Numbered from the stretch's first letter, positions 28,401 through 36,082 are shown. The stretch: 64,000 nucleotides of DNA from Nakamurella sp. PAMC28650 (GCF_014303395.1 NZ_CP060298.1:1-64000), one strand, 5' to 3'. Program-made: numbers and translations. The notes: generated by a model from the letters alone, not told the origin.

Positions 28401-31400
28401 ACTTTCACGGGGGTCGTCACCACCGACCCGAGCGGCGGATCGTTGGTAGGCAGTGCGGTCTCGGTGATCTCGCCGGCCGGCGTCAACGCCGTCAACGCGA
28501 CGGTGGCCGCGACGGCCGCAGATCCGACGAACGGCACGATCACATGGCAAGAGGCGGGGGGCGCCCCGGCCGGACTCGTTTCCTATGGCACCTACCAGAT
28601 CTCGGTGAGCAACAGCAGCTACCTCCCGACCTCGGTCAACTGGACCTGTTCCGACACCGTCTGCACGCCGCCGACCCTGCTCCTCACCAAGTCCAGCACA
28701 CTGCAGGTGAACGTAGTCAGCAGGGCTTCCGGCGCCGCGCCCGTCAACGGCGCGTTGTTCGATTTGAGCGGCACCCTTATCACCAGCAGCACCGTCAGTG
28801 CTTCGGCCACGTCGAACAGCGTTTCCTTCCCCGGGCAGTCACCGTTCGGTGACTACACCGTCAACGTGCACGCGGCCGGGTTCGCCAACGACACCTTCGA
28901 CAAGGCCACCCTCACGACGTCGAGTTGCACCAACGGCACGACCACCAGAACGGGCTTCGTGGTGATTGCGGGCGGCACCACCGTCTGCACGGTGACGGTC
29001 AGCCCGCTGGGCAGCATCACGCTCCACACCGTCGGGACATCGGGGGCCGACTCGACGGTCGTGCTGGGCTCCACCGCGATCACCGTGGTGCGACTCGGCG
29101 GGGGTCAGCCGACCGGCCCCACCTTCAGCGGAACCACCTCGGCCACCGGTGATCTCACCCTCACCGGTACGACGGTCGACGACGGGTTGGTAGCCGGCAA
29201 CTGGCAGGTCACCGCGGCCCAGACCGGCTACGCAACCGCGGTCGGCACCGTCAAGATCGCCGTCATCAACGGGACCTACGCAATGGCCGTCGACACCGGC
29301 GCGGCCAACCCGTTCGACATCTCCGGTGGCGTCCTGCAGGTGCCCCTCACGGTGAAACCCGTCGACCTGCAGGTGCATCTCGAAGTCGGTACCACCGAGC
29401 TGCTGCCTGCGGTCACCGTCGCGGTGACCGGGCCGGGTACGGCTCTTTCCTGCACCGTGAAGCTCACCGGAACCACCTACTCGTGCACGGAGAACCAGGC
29501 GAACACCAGCGTGGTCAACCTGACGTCGAAGTATGTCGATTTCGCCTCCGTGAACCCGGGCGTCTACACGGTATCGGTGACTTCGCCCACCTCGTCGTAC
29601 CGGACGGTCACCCTGTTGGCGTCGATCGTCGCCGGCGTCAGCCCGCAGCAGCTGGTCATCAGCCTCGACCAGCGGTCGAGTACCCAGAGCGGCAGCATCT
29701 TGCTCGCCGACGGCACCGGCGACGTGGGGGTGACAGCGTCCCTGCGCACCGCGCAGGACATCGGGGTCACCGCCAATGATCAGAACGGCCAACCGCTTTC
29801 GGTCAAGACCAAGGCCGACGGGACCTTTACCTTCACCGGAATTCCGGACGGTCGCTACACCCTGGTCGGGACCTTCCCCGGATATGCACCGGTTACCCTG
29901 ACGCAGGTGGTCGAGGACTCCAGTCTCACCACGACACCACCTGCGCTGAGCCAGCTCACGCTCACTGCGCGGGCCACCCGATCGGTGAATCTGACCTTCA
30001 CCTCGACTGCCGCACCCTCCTCGGCCGACGGCCCTGCCGTCAACCTCGCCGGCGCCAGCGTGACCCTGAACCCGCCGGCCGGAATCATCACCGGGATGGC
30101 CAACGGCGATCAACCGCAGACGGTGTCCCTTCCCCTGACGGCCCCGTACACGATCAACGTGCCGCAGCTACCCACCGGTACCTGGACGGCGACCATCACC
30201 GGGCAGACGAACGCTCCGTTCGACGCAACCCTGACCGGGGAGACGATCGTCGTGCCGCAGGCTGCAGTGAGTGCCTCGACAGCCCCGCCGGTGGCCGGTG
30301 CACTCGCCGTCCAACAGGCCCTGACCTCGCTCACCGTGAACTGGAGCATCAACACCTGTCTGACCGCACCCGCGGTCGCGCCCGGCACCCTGGCGCTGAA
30401 CATCACCAACACGGATACCGGCGTCGCCACCACCACACCGATCGCCGCCGCCGTGACCGGCACGAAAGCGGTGGCGCAGGTCTACCTCCCGCAAGGTCAC
30501 TACTCCTTCCTGCCGACGGTGGACAGCACGCAATGGACGGCGGCGGCCACCACCTTCACGGTCGGTGATGTCAGCGCAGGTACGGCCAACAAGTCCAGCC
30601 CCAATACTCCGGTGGTGAACCTGGCACCGGTCCAGGTGCCGGTGGCCGTGTCGATGACGGTGGACGGCAGCGGGTCCGGAGCCGACGGGCTGACCGTGAC
30701 CGCCACCGGCGGTACTCCCAACCCGGCGCCCGGCAACCTGTCCGGCGGCGGCAAGGCGTCGCTCTGTCTGGCCCCGGCCATCAGGTGGACCTTCAAGGTC
30801 AGCAGTTCCCTGACCACTCAGAAGATCTCGGTGCCGGGCAAGAATATCGTGGTGGTGGCCGCGCCGAACTCCGGCAACACCCCGCCGGACAACACCGTCT
30901 CCTTCACCGCCGACACCGTGACCCCGGTGATCTCGATGCAGGATGTCACGGGCCGGGTCGACACCACACCCAAGGATGTCGACGTCACGATCAAGGACGC
31001 CGGCGGTACCCCGGTCTACACCGGCCAGGCTGTGGGGGTCGTGCCGAGTAGCGCAGCGGTCCCGGGCACACCGGGATCGGCCGGTCCTCCGGTCGTTGCT
31101 CCGGTCGCCGCCATCTCCGCCACGCCCAGTGCTCCGGCGAACGCACCGGCCGTCATCCTGGGCACCTGCTCCGGGTGCACCTACACGATGACGGCAACGC
31201 CACATGTCCCCGGAGTGTTCAGTGCGGTCACCGACCAGGCTCTGGATCCGACCGACGCCACGACGTTCGACGCGAAACTGCCCTACCACGCAGCGATGGT
31301 CACCATCACGGTCAAGCACGGCGCGGTACTGACTGCCGGTGCCACGGTGACGGTGTCGCCATCGACCGTCACGGCGGGACCGACGGCATCGAACGGGACA

Positions 31401-31565
31401 ACGCTTTTCCAGGATGTCCCGATCGCGGCGAAGCAGACCTTCACCGCCGACTGGGTCGACAACAGCTTGCCCGCAACGCCCAAGCACTATGTGGGCAGCT
31501 CTTCGCCGACCACCCTGGCTGCCGGCCAGGACGCCATCACGATCGTCCAGGTCCTGACTCCGTAG
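22455..31565 (+). CDS. Giant 3036-aa bitopic surface protein, anchor 3
   Basis: One uninterrupted frame of 3036 codons from ATG 22455, coupled to anchor 2 by ATGA. Residues 25-225 are the Ig-like head; a transmembrane helix is at about 237-258 (LTGLLIAVVVIALWAGAGIVGI) with GGR before it. A low-complexity Gly/Ala linker follows (about 270-350). Then come more than 20 beta domains. The first group is carboxypeptidase-regulatory-like. Those at about 1215-2090 form a distinct Cys-paired family ('PG..Y.L..s.PGY.s......C..g...C'). The C-terminal third is again diverged beta repeats with VTVKHGA-like ends. No signal peptide, LPXTG or enzymatic motif. Topology (head inside, arm outside) is inferred. 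The length would allow it to cross the wall and reach beyond, like a giant adhesin. Confidence 0.85.
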   Translation: MNEQPPPRAQVGPAAGDASPLVELQPLIRCGAGTSATFEVFVTHRGPVAAHLRVTVLGLDGRWVPPPLPVGPIEPGESTRITLSLVPERGTLGAKYPFVVAAEATPVSGRSAPTMGVAESVLAVDGRDPITMTLSPQTPVAAFGRRIKVQITNPGHFDRELNLTGTAARGAAISLSSAMVTIPAGRTVTIAGRVRVTHPRIIGGQNTHTFAVAARGLGAPEFAEGTLRSKPLLGGRLTGLLIAVVVIALWAGAGIVGIPKLSKYFSNKSAADAAATAPVAPGAANATKSSGAGPSAATSGAGGSGVAPGAGPAGGSGAGGGGAAGPGGAGAGAGGAGGAGAGAGGADASGARLSGTVTGVTPKGVSVSLEPTSLVEAAAAGAGPAAGATDATTASALRAISTGLYKIPGDALRLAPASSDSGIRSTSSAADGTFSFAGITAPGYYLLTLAKAGFATQRFMINASTLSAAAPIKVALVPGDGSMSGKVTSPSGTVGAASVTITDGTVALQTSTASKTGAWTVKGLSTPGTYLVTVSSTGFGASSKLVTLAAGGTGTADLALIPGVAAINGTVSGTDGLGHLGGIGGVTVTATGTSRGVAASRTATTVTSGPVGTYALPDLPVPGQYTVTVSGTGFASQTQQVALTQGSSAATVDISLTRADGTVAGTVSGGGTEGGLIGAGLTLTGANATYKTMTTSVPAGAFRFTGVPPGTYVLQGSQYGRVASSATVVVTAAGTATANLTLIGAPDTELPATSRITGRAVDSRTQGPLTCDRAADPKAVCIVTATVPIPVPGTRTGVTETISAFSGPAENYTLPGIDDKTHGGLVAGLYAVTLSAPGYEPTTVQVQVAQGQVNPAAQVSLPPLGLITGTVTTRVGSTAGPSCVVSVPAGVAVPTRCTPTSATACTAVGSSAARCSLTRANGNYEIRGLVHGGYQVVVVPTDTEYLTTTPLAVQLDLGGDFRYDATLDRLGRATVTVLQPNLQSLALSAAKGAVVGMVDGGGVGRGNPLPGDSTSGDGILTITGLLGSYTAHATGEMPTGLTTGTTTLPGTASVTTGAIGLNQTVAITEVLTAPIGAVVGHVTVSVDGQARDVADAPVQIAGIVGFSGRSSVSGAATVRTDANGCYAIVPVGWSGRYSLVSPDCPTAVGRNSVATMKNSDGSATSLIALPLGVSVAAQGTKTQSYSASGVLIGFDGTVSVIPPIALLAQPSVFPALSLDLKVPSGPTDASGASIVVTRKPAGAGNITVTAGANGSLTWTDSNLGTGRAVPGTYVLQATLAGYSSAGSAGSSGVASGYATLWCDLGTACRFGTQATPAPAWTMSRLPSITGVITAADLPNGVTLDQAIISVVSKPSAAGSISAPVDAATGAVAYRDTSLPAGLAQPSGAGAPYVFTISLAGYQAKTVSIDCGATFTDGCHQERPPGNPSPLSVKLTPLPRFSGAIVLNYAAFLALNPKASANPALVPALSLSDATVSVTSQPNPSNPVIVKINADGTLTWKDPTQPESVVTPYAKYSLTFAKPGYETFSLSLNCSAGPCVLGTTAAPITLNMLPAGGGTVSVNSLLPGKSSVDWSSAQVTVNTSAAGTSGLKVTVVDGGAASHLTGRFVWSDTNLPYPGITQPGSYSLNVSIPGYGSTTAAPAVLCSSGQGCEPAVGALQSFPTGAGAVAVDHLLSDGLPIEWSKATISLSTQPPGSNQLTIGLRSTGDSTADLTWSDPSLPQPDQGSTAPGITRPGTYVLVISLPGYSPVTTAPFTCNAGVLLCQPSAITLLRLPTIAGTVTLTSTIGTTDPPNGVTISISPASTISVKVDPVTGKISWHDPSQPADDLVTAGTYSLTFAKPGYATSLPIQFTCAAGSTTCDVGTVNLLMDPHGTGSVSVGTPPPNGAAVDWSKATLTLLNQAAGSSTLSISLIPDNTTTREHAAFSWADSGLPFPGITQPGSYRIRVSLPGYGSATSDLFNCRAGDLTCGPVPDLVLIQQPTFTGVVTTDPSGGSLVGSAVSVISPAGVNAVNATVAATAADPTNGTITWQEAGGAPAGLVSYGTYQISVSNSSYLPTSVNWTCSDTVCTPPTLLLTKSSTLQVNVVSRASGAAPVNGALFDLSGTLITSSTVSASATSNSVSFPGQSPFGDYTVNVHAAGFANDTFDKATLTTSSCTNGTTTRTGFVVIAGGTTVCTVTVSPLGSITLHTVGTSGADSTVVLGSTAITVVRLGGGQPTGPTFSGTTSATGDLTLTGTTVDDGLVAGNWQVTAAQTGYATAVGTVKIAVINGTYAMAVDTGAANPFDISGGVLQVPLTVKPVDLQVHLEVGTTELLPAVTVAVTGPGTALSCTVKLTGTTYSCTENQANTSVVNLTSKYVDFASVNPGVYTVSVTSPTSSYRTVTLLASIVAGVSPQQLVISLDQRSSTQSGSILLADGTGDVGVTASLRTAQDIGVTANDQNGQPLSVKTKADGTFTFTGIPDGRYTLVGTFPGYAPVTLTQVVEDSSLTTTPPALSQLTLTARATRSVNLTFTSTAAPSSADGPAVNLAGASVTLNPPAGIITGMANGDQPQTVSLPLTAPYTINVPQLPTGTWTATITGQTNAPFDATLTGETIVVPQAAVSASTAPPVAGALAVQQALTSLTVNWSINTCLTAPAVAPGTLALNITNTDTGVATTTPIAAAVTGTKAVAQVYLPQGHYSFLPTVDSTQWTAAATTFTVGDVSAGTANKSSPNTPVVNLAPVQVPVAVSMTVDGSGSGADGLTVTATGGTPNPAPGNLSGGGKASLCLAPAIRWTFKVSSSLTTQKISVPGKNIVVVAAPNSGNTPPDNTVSFTADTVTPVISMQDVTGRVDTTPKDVDVTIKDAGGTPVYTGQAVGVVPSSAAVPGTPGSAGPPVVAPVAAISATPSAPANAPAVILGTCSGCTYTMTATPHVPGVFSAVTDQALDPTDATTFDAKLPYHAAMVTITVKHGAVLTAGATVTVSPSTVTAGPTASNGTTLFQDVPIAAKQTFTADWVDNSLPATPKHYVGSSSPTTLAAGQDAITIVQVLTP
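26100..28720 (+). repeat. Cys-paired beta-module array inside anchor 3
   Basis: About eight tandem protein modules of roughly 100-130 residues within the 3036-aa frame. Each carries a DPS/DSNLP-type turn, 'G.Y.L...PGY', and a C-x(5-8)-C pair (for example CNAGVLLC, CAAGSTTC, CRAGDLTC, CSSGQGC). The Cys pairs are regular and would suit disulfides outside the membrane. From about 26690 to 28050 the DNA is visibly richer in A/T than the rest of the gene and uses rarer codons (AAA, TTT, ATA), suggesting that this segment has a different history. Confidence 0.7.
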
Positions 31566-31609
31566 TAGCCTCGCTGGTCCGGGCGTCAAGAGTTGCAAGG
31601 GGTGCTGTG

Positions 31610-32116
31610 GTGAACGGGCTACCACCGGACTTCCACTTCGAATCGGTGGACTGGGAGGACCTCCGCGCGATCGAGTTGCGGCGGGCGATGGACGTCGAAC
31701 TCACGGCCCGCTACTCCGGCCCGGACGACGCACCACAGGCGGCAGCGCTGGTCGCCGACCGGAACGCAGCGCTGGCCGTCGGTCGGGCGGATGTCAGGGC
31801 GACGGTGCTCGCGGTCGGTGCCGACGGCACAGCCATCGCCCACGCCGCCCTCCGTGAACTTCGCGGTGACTGGGAGGTCAAGCGGGTCATCGTGCATGCC
31901 GCTGCACGAGGGCGTGGGATCGGTATAGCACTCATGATGCAGCTGGAAACCATTGCGCAACAGGCGGATCGTCCTCGTCTGATCCTGCAGACCGGCGATC
32001 GCCAGCCGGACGCGGTTGCCCTGTACCGGAAGCTGGGCTACACGCCGATCCCGATCTACGAGCCGTACGTCGCGACGATGCCGTTCTCGATGTGTTTCGA
32101 GAAGCTGCTCAGCTGA
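31610..32116 (+). CDS. GNAT family N-acetyltransferase
   Basis: A 168-aa acetyl-CoA-dependent acyltransferase. The acetyl-CoA loop VHAAARGRGIGIALM is clear (R-G-x-G-I), with the preceding strand 'WEVKRVIV' and the C-terminal 'YRKLGYTPIPIYEPY' typical of the fold. GTG 31610 is preferred over GTG 31607 because AAGGGG is 7 bases upstream. It lies 44 bp after the giant anchor gene on the same strand and could be cotranscribed with it, but there is no evidence that it modifies eCIS proteins. Substrate unknown. Confidence 0.88.
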   Translation: MNGLPPDFHFESVDWEDLRAIELRRAMDVELTARYSGPDDAPQAAALVADRNAALAVGRADVRATVLAVGADGTAIAHAALRELRGDWEVKRVIVHAAARGRGIGIALMMQLETIAQQADRPRLILQTGDRQPDAVALYRKLGYTPIPIYEPYVATMPFSMCFEKLLS

Positions 32117-32222
32117 GAGCTCGGGCGCGAAAAGAACTGTGACCATTTCGTGACCTGGCAGTGGCTCGAGAATGCCCGGTTTCGAGGGTCGGCTGTCGGT
32201 GGTCGCCGATAGGGTTTCAGGT

Positions 32223-33548
32223 ATGGGGAATGACGGATTCGTCGATTCCGATCAGGCCACCGAATGGGTCCGGTCGGCGATGATTGCTGTCACCAATATG
32301 CGGAACGGGGATTTCTGGCGCATCAAGGGCGACGACCTGCTGGCGTTCGGCCAAGAATTGGAAACCCTTGCCCGCACGGTCTACGCAGTGAATGTGCACC
32401 TGGCCGGCGAGGTCGAAAAGCAGGGGCTCGCCAAGGAGCGCGGCGCTTCCTCCACCGCGGCGTTGCTGCGACAGAGTCTGCTGATCTCCGCCCCCGAAGC
32501 GTGGGGACGGGTCAAAACAGCACAGGCAGTGCTGCCGCAGGAAATCCTGACCGGCGGTGACCTCCCGCCGGTACTACCGGCGTTGGGGGCGGCGCTGGAT
32601 GCCGGTGCGGTCGGCACCGAACACATCCGGACCATCGTGGCGACGATGGGCAAACTCCCCGACGCCCTCCCTGCGGAGGATCGGGACCTGTGGGAGTCCT
32701 TCCTCGTCGACCAGGCCGCGAAGTTGGACCCGAAACAGTTGCAGGTCGTCGCCGCCGCCGTCCTGGACGCCGCCGACCCCGACGGCACCCTGGACGAGTC
32801 GGATGCGAAGTCCAAGATGGAATTCACCATCGGGTCGCGCAACGCCCGCACCGGCCTGACCGGCATCAAGGGCCACCTCGACGACCACGGCATCGACGTG
32901 GTCCGCAAAGCCATCACCGCGCTATCGGCGCCGAAGCCGGTCGATGACTGCACCCCGGACCCGCGGCCGTCGGCGAACCGGCGGGCCCACGCCCTCGTCG
33001 AAGCACTCGAAGGGTTCCTGGCCGCCGGCGCCGGACCCTCGCACGGCGGGGAGAAGCCGCAGGTCGTCATCTACTTGCACTGGGACCAACTCCATGACCA
33101 GATCAGCAAAGCCACGAGCGAATCAGGGTTTGCGATGACCACCGGCCAGGCCCGGCGGTACCTGTGCGACGCCAACATCATTCCCATCGTGCTGGGTGCC
33201 GACAGTGAGATCCTGGACGTCGGACGGGCCAGACGCACCTACACCCGCGGGATGCGCCGAGCGATCAAGGCCAGAGACCGGGGATGCATCTGGGACGGTT
33301 GCGACCGACCCGCCAACTGGTGCGACGTCCACCACTCGAATTGGTGGGCCCGGGACCTGGGTGAGACAAATGTCGAAACCGGTGTCTTGCTGTGTTCATT
33401 CCATCACGATGAGATACACAAGGCTGAATGGGTGATCCGATTCGCCGAAGATGGGCGCCCAGAATTGATCCCACCACCGTGGATTGATAGAAGTCAACGC
33501 CCTCGTCGAAATGAAATGCACCATTTACGCGACCTCGTGGAAGGGTAG
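32223..33548 (+). CDS. DUF222 / HNH endonuclease (13E12 repeat family)
   Basis: A protein of about 441 aa with an N-terminal DUF222 region and a C-terminal HNH nuclease motif: GCIWDGCDRPANWCDVHHSNWW..., followed by LLCSFHHDEIHKAEW, giving the Cys pairs and His residues of the zinc-supported nuclease. ATG 32223 is chosen; ATG 32172 is an alternative. TAGGGT lies about 7 bases before ATG 32223 and could be a -10 for a leaderless mRNA. This family is multicopy in actinobacterial genomes and behaves like a dispersed selfish gene. It interrupts the eCIS locus between the anchor block and the structural block and is probably unrelated to the particle. Confidence 0.9.
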   Translation: MGNDGFVDSDQATEWVRSAMIAVTNMRNGDFWRIKGDDLLAFGQELETLARTVYAVNVHLAGEVEKQGLAKERGASSTAALLRQSLLISAPEAWGRVKTAQAVLPQEILTGGDLPPVLPALGAALDAGAVGTEHIRTIVATMGKLPDALPAEDRDLWESFLVDQAAKLDPKQLQVVAAAVLDAADPDGTLDESDAKSKMEFTIGSRNARTGLTGIKGHLDDHGIDVVRKAITALSAPKPVDDCTPDPRPSANRRAHALVEALEGFLAAGAGPSHGGEKPQVVIYLHWDQLHDQISKATSESGFAMTTGQARRYLCDANIIPIVLGADSEILDVGRARRTYTRGMRRAIKARDRGCIWDGCDRPANWCDVHHSNWWARDLGETNVETGVLLCSFHHDEIHKAEWVIRFAEDGRPELIPPPWIDRSQRPRRNEMHHLRDLVEG

Positions 33549-33680
33549 CGCGGCATCACCCGGAATGTGCTTGCCCACTGGCTGACGACGCCGGCAGCGG
33601 GTCAACCCAGCGAACCTGCACACAGTCACGCCGCCGCCATTCGGTGCGCACCTGCTTGCTGGCTTCTAGCATGATGCGAC

Positions 33681-33902
33681 ATGAGAACCTTGAACCTGCG
33701 TAATGTGCCGGACGACGTGGTGCGGCGCCTGGAGAAGTTGGCTGCCCTTCAGGGCACCTCGGTCAATTCACTGGCCGCCCGCGAACTATCGAACGCGTCG
33801 CGCAGGGCGGACAACCCGCAACTCCCGGCGGCACTCCCCGACCTGCAGGTCGATATCGCGGGGTTGGTCGATGATCTCGCCGACCAACGCGGTATGCGGT
33901 GA
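33681..33902 (+). CDS. VapB/FitA-type ribbon-helix-helix antitoxin
   Basis: A 73-aa protein with an N-terminal ribbon-helix-helix DNA-binding segment (TLNLRNVPDDVVRRLEKLAALQGTSV), the common form for antitoxins paired with PIN toxins. The C-terminal half (AALPDLQVDIAGLVDDLADQRG) would wrap the toxin. Its stop overlaps the toxin start as GTGA. The RHH domain probably represses its own promoter. I saw no strong operator in the 130 bp upstream. Confidence 0.88.
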   Translation: MRTLNLRNVPDDVVRRLEKLAALQGTSVNSLAARELSNASRRADNPQLPAALPDLQVDIAGLVDDLADQRGMR

Positions 33903-34282
33903 TCGTGGTCGATGCCTCCGCTGCACTGTCCGCTCTGCTGAACGACGGGACCGCTCGTCAGGCCTTGGCCGACGAACGGGTCCACGCGCCGCATCTCATC
34001 GATTCAGAAGCTGCCAGCGGACTTCGCCAAGCCGTCAGCCACAGTCTGATCGACGCAGGTCCGGGTTGGACGGCGCTGCACAGTTGGCGGCGTCTCGGGC
34101 TGAGCAGGTATGCCGTTCACCCGCTACTGGAACGAATCTGGGAGCTGCGTGACAACCTGAGTGCGTACGACGCCGGCTACGTCGCCCTTGCCGAATCATT
34201 GGACTGTGCATTGATCACCGCAGACGCCAAGCTCGCCCAGGCAACAGGAAGTCGCTGCCCCGTCACCGTTGTCCCCCGGTAG
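33899..34282 (+). CDS. VapC-type PIN domain ribonuclease toxin
   Basis: A 127-aa PIN-domain protein. Acidic residues for metal binding are visible: D in MIVVDASA (residue 5), E in LIDSEAASGLRQ (near 38), D in LSAYDAGYVALAE (near 93) and D in ALITADAKLA (near 110). GTG 33899 overlaps the antitoxin stop. VapC enzymes cut RNA, often tRNA or rRNA. With the preceding antitoxin it forms a complete type II toxin-antitoxin pair inside the eCIS locus, which may stabilise this region. Confidence 0.93.
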   Translation: MIVVDASAALSALLNDGTARQALADERVHAPHLIDSEAASGLRQAVSHSLIDAGPGWTALHSWRRLGLSRYAVHPLLERIWELRDNLSAYDAGYVALAESLDCALITADAKLAQATGSRCPVTVVPR

Positions 34283-34307
34283 AGAACTGCTGAGGAAGCA
34301 CCGACGA

Positions 34308-35291
34308 TCAGTTGACTGCGACCCACACCACGATCAGCACGATCGCCAGCAGACAGCTCGAGACGAGCAGGATCCACCAGAGTGGATAGTCCCGGCCGAT
34401 CGGCACCGGCAGCATCACCGGGTCGGGCTGCGGGATGAAGATCGGGGCAGCCGCGACCTCGACGGGATGCAATGACAGCAGGCAGCGCACGCAGTTCTGC
34501 GCCACCGGCGAGTTGGGCTCACCGCAGTGCGGACACATCAACGCGGCGGTGGCGGCGCGCCCCACCGTTCCCGGAAGTCGCCGCAGGGACGCCCCGGTCT
34601 CCTCACCGGACGGCAGGACCACCGTGCTCCTGGCCCAGAACAACGGGAAATCGCAGTTCCGGCAGAAGTCCTGCGAATTCCGCCGTCCCGCATCGACAGT
34701 CGCCATCTCGCCGCACTCGGGGCAGGTGACCAGATCTCCCGGAGGGGCGATGCCACCGGGACCGAGCAGGAGCGGCAGGTCGAACCCGCCCGCCATCAGG
34801 GGCTGCTGCGCCACCGACGGATACTGTTGCGGCCGAGGGAGAGTGGCGACATTGGTCTTGTGCAGGTCCAGTGGATCCTGATCCACGACCGACGGTTGAC
34901 GTGGCGGGGGCGGCGCCGACGGGGACGGCGACATCCCCGGTGCCGACGGCGTCACGGCCTCTTCCGGCAACGGGGTGAACGCCTGGCTGGCATAGGCGGG
35001 AGCGGGTGGACCGACCGGCGGAGCCGTGAACGAACCGACCGGCGGCGGACTGGACCCAGCCGATCTGCCGAGGATCGGCGAGACCCCGAGCACCGGAGAG
35101 GGGGCCGCGGTCTGGACATACGGCATCCCGGTGGTCTGGATACCGCTGTCCGGGAGTGGAACCGGCTGCGCACCATGGGGAGCCGGGACCGGCGCACCGC
35201 CCGATCCGCCCCGCACCTGCTCCAGGTAGACACGGTCGGCCGTCGCACGATCGGCCGCCGCCTGAGATCTTCTGGTCTTCCTCACGATCAT
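34308..35291 (-). CDS. Zinc-ribbon, tail-anchored membrane protein of the eCIS block
   Basis: A 327-aa protein starting at ATG 35291, which overlaps the tail-protein stop as ATGA and has AAGGG 6 bases upstream. The first 150 residues are Pro/Ser/Ala-rich and probably disordered. Two zinc-ribbon units follow (CPECG...FCRNCDFP near 195-220 and CPHCGE...CVRCLL near 255-275). One C-terminal transmembrane helix follows (PLWWILLVSSCLLAIVLIVVWVAV, last 25 residues), so the bulk should face the cytosol. Last gene of the structural operon. A tail-anchored protein with a cytosolic zinc-ribbon next to baseplate genes is a second plausible particle-to-membrane adaptor. I know of no named family for it. 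Confidence 0.8.
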   Translation of the reverse strand: MIVRKTRRSQAAADRATADRVYLEQVRGGSGGAPVPAPHGAQPVPLPDSGIQTTGMPYVQTAAPSPVLGVSPILGRSAGSSPPPVGSFTAPPVGPPAPAYASQAFTPLPEEAVTPSAPGMSPSPSAPPPPRQPSVVDQDPLDLHKTNVATLPRPQQYPSVAQQPLMAGGFDLPLLLGPGGIAPPGDLVTCPECGEMATVDAGRRNSQDFCRNCDFPLFWARSTVVLPSGEETGASLRRLPGTVGRAATAALMCPHCGEPNSPVAQNCVRCLLSLHPVEVAAAPIFIPQPDPVMLPVPIGRDYPLWWILLVSSCLLAIVLIVVWVAVN

Positions 35292-36082
35292 TCCCATCCC
35301 TTTTCGGCGGTCGCCAGCACGCGTCGTACGTCGATCCACAGTTCCGCGCGCACATGTGCCGGGATCTCGTCCCGCACCATCGCCACGAATTCGTCCTCGG
35401 ACAGATGCCCGGTGCCCTGCACGGTCATCCGCACCCAGGCCACATCGCCCGGCGCCTCCCCCTCGGCCCAGACGCCCCCGCCGTCGAGCACCTCGGCCGG
35501 CCCGCCGGAGAGCATCTCCAGGTACCCGCGCAGACCCTCCACGGTTCCGCGGTGCGCCAGCGCTCTTGCCGAGCTGGCCAGGATCACCCGCTGCAACTGT
35601 TCCGGCAGCGACTTGTCGATCGTGTCGACACCGATCCAACTGGCCAGGTGGCTGATCATCGGGACGGGCGTGACCGATGCATCCGCGACGTGCTGCATCA
35701 GATCGGCGTCATCCATCAGCCCGCTGCCGAGCTCCTGGAAGATGCTGACGAAGCGCACGAAGAAGTCGCTCTGCAGCATCCCGACCGGCAGTTGGTTGAT
35801 CAGCCACTGCGGATGGCGCGGGGGTGGACCGACCCGGGAATCGCGGCGCACGCGAGGCAGTGCCCGCGAGATCCCGGAGTCGGCCGAGGCCGCCAGATCA
35901 GCGCCGCCGGATGGTCCGAAGGACGGCACCGAACCCGATCTCGGCACCAGCGCGGTACCGGTCTCGGCCACCGCTGCGCGGGGGTCATTGGAGACCGTGG
36001 GTTGTTCAGTTGCCGGACCCGCTGCAGCCAAATGTTTCTCGGACCCGGGCAGCTGCCAGCCACCGTCGCTCGGCCCCGTCAC
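35288..36082 (-). CDS. Phage tail protein, TIGR02242-like baseplate component
   Basis: A protein of about 264 aa from GTG 36082 (MTGPSDGGWQ); the start is uncertain because the frame stays open upstream into low-quality sequence, and no strong ribosome site is visible. The conserved part is the last 180 residues: QLPVGMLQSDFFVRFVSIFQELG, then WIGVDTIDKSLPEQLQRVILASSARALAHRGTVEGLRGYLEML, then a strand-rich end. This matches the tail-protein domain described as TIGR02242, found next to baseplate J in eCIS and phage-tail clusters. The N-terminal 75 residues are variable and probably disordered. It would sit at the baseplate periphery. It overlaps the zinc-ribbon gene by 4 bp. Confidence 0.82.
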   Translation of the reverse strand: MTGPSDGGWQLPGSEKHLAAAGPATEQPTVSNDPRAAVAETGTALVPRSGSVPSFGPSGGADLAASADSGISRALPRVRRDSRVGPPPRHPQWLINQLPVGMLQSDFFVRFVSIFQELGSGLMDDADLMQHVADASVTPVPMISHLASWIGVDTIDKSLPEQLQRVILASSARALAHRGTVEGLRGYLEMLSGGPAEVLDGGGVWAEGEAPGDVAWVRMTVQGTGHLSEDEFVAMVRDEIPAHVRAELWIDVRRVLATAEKGWE

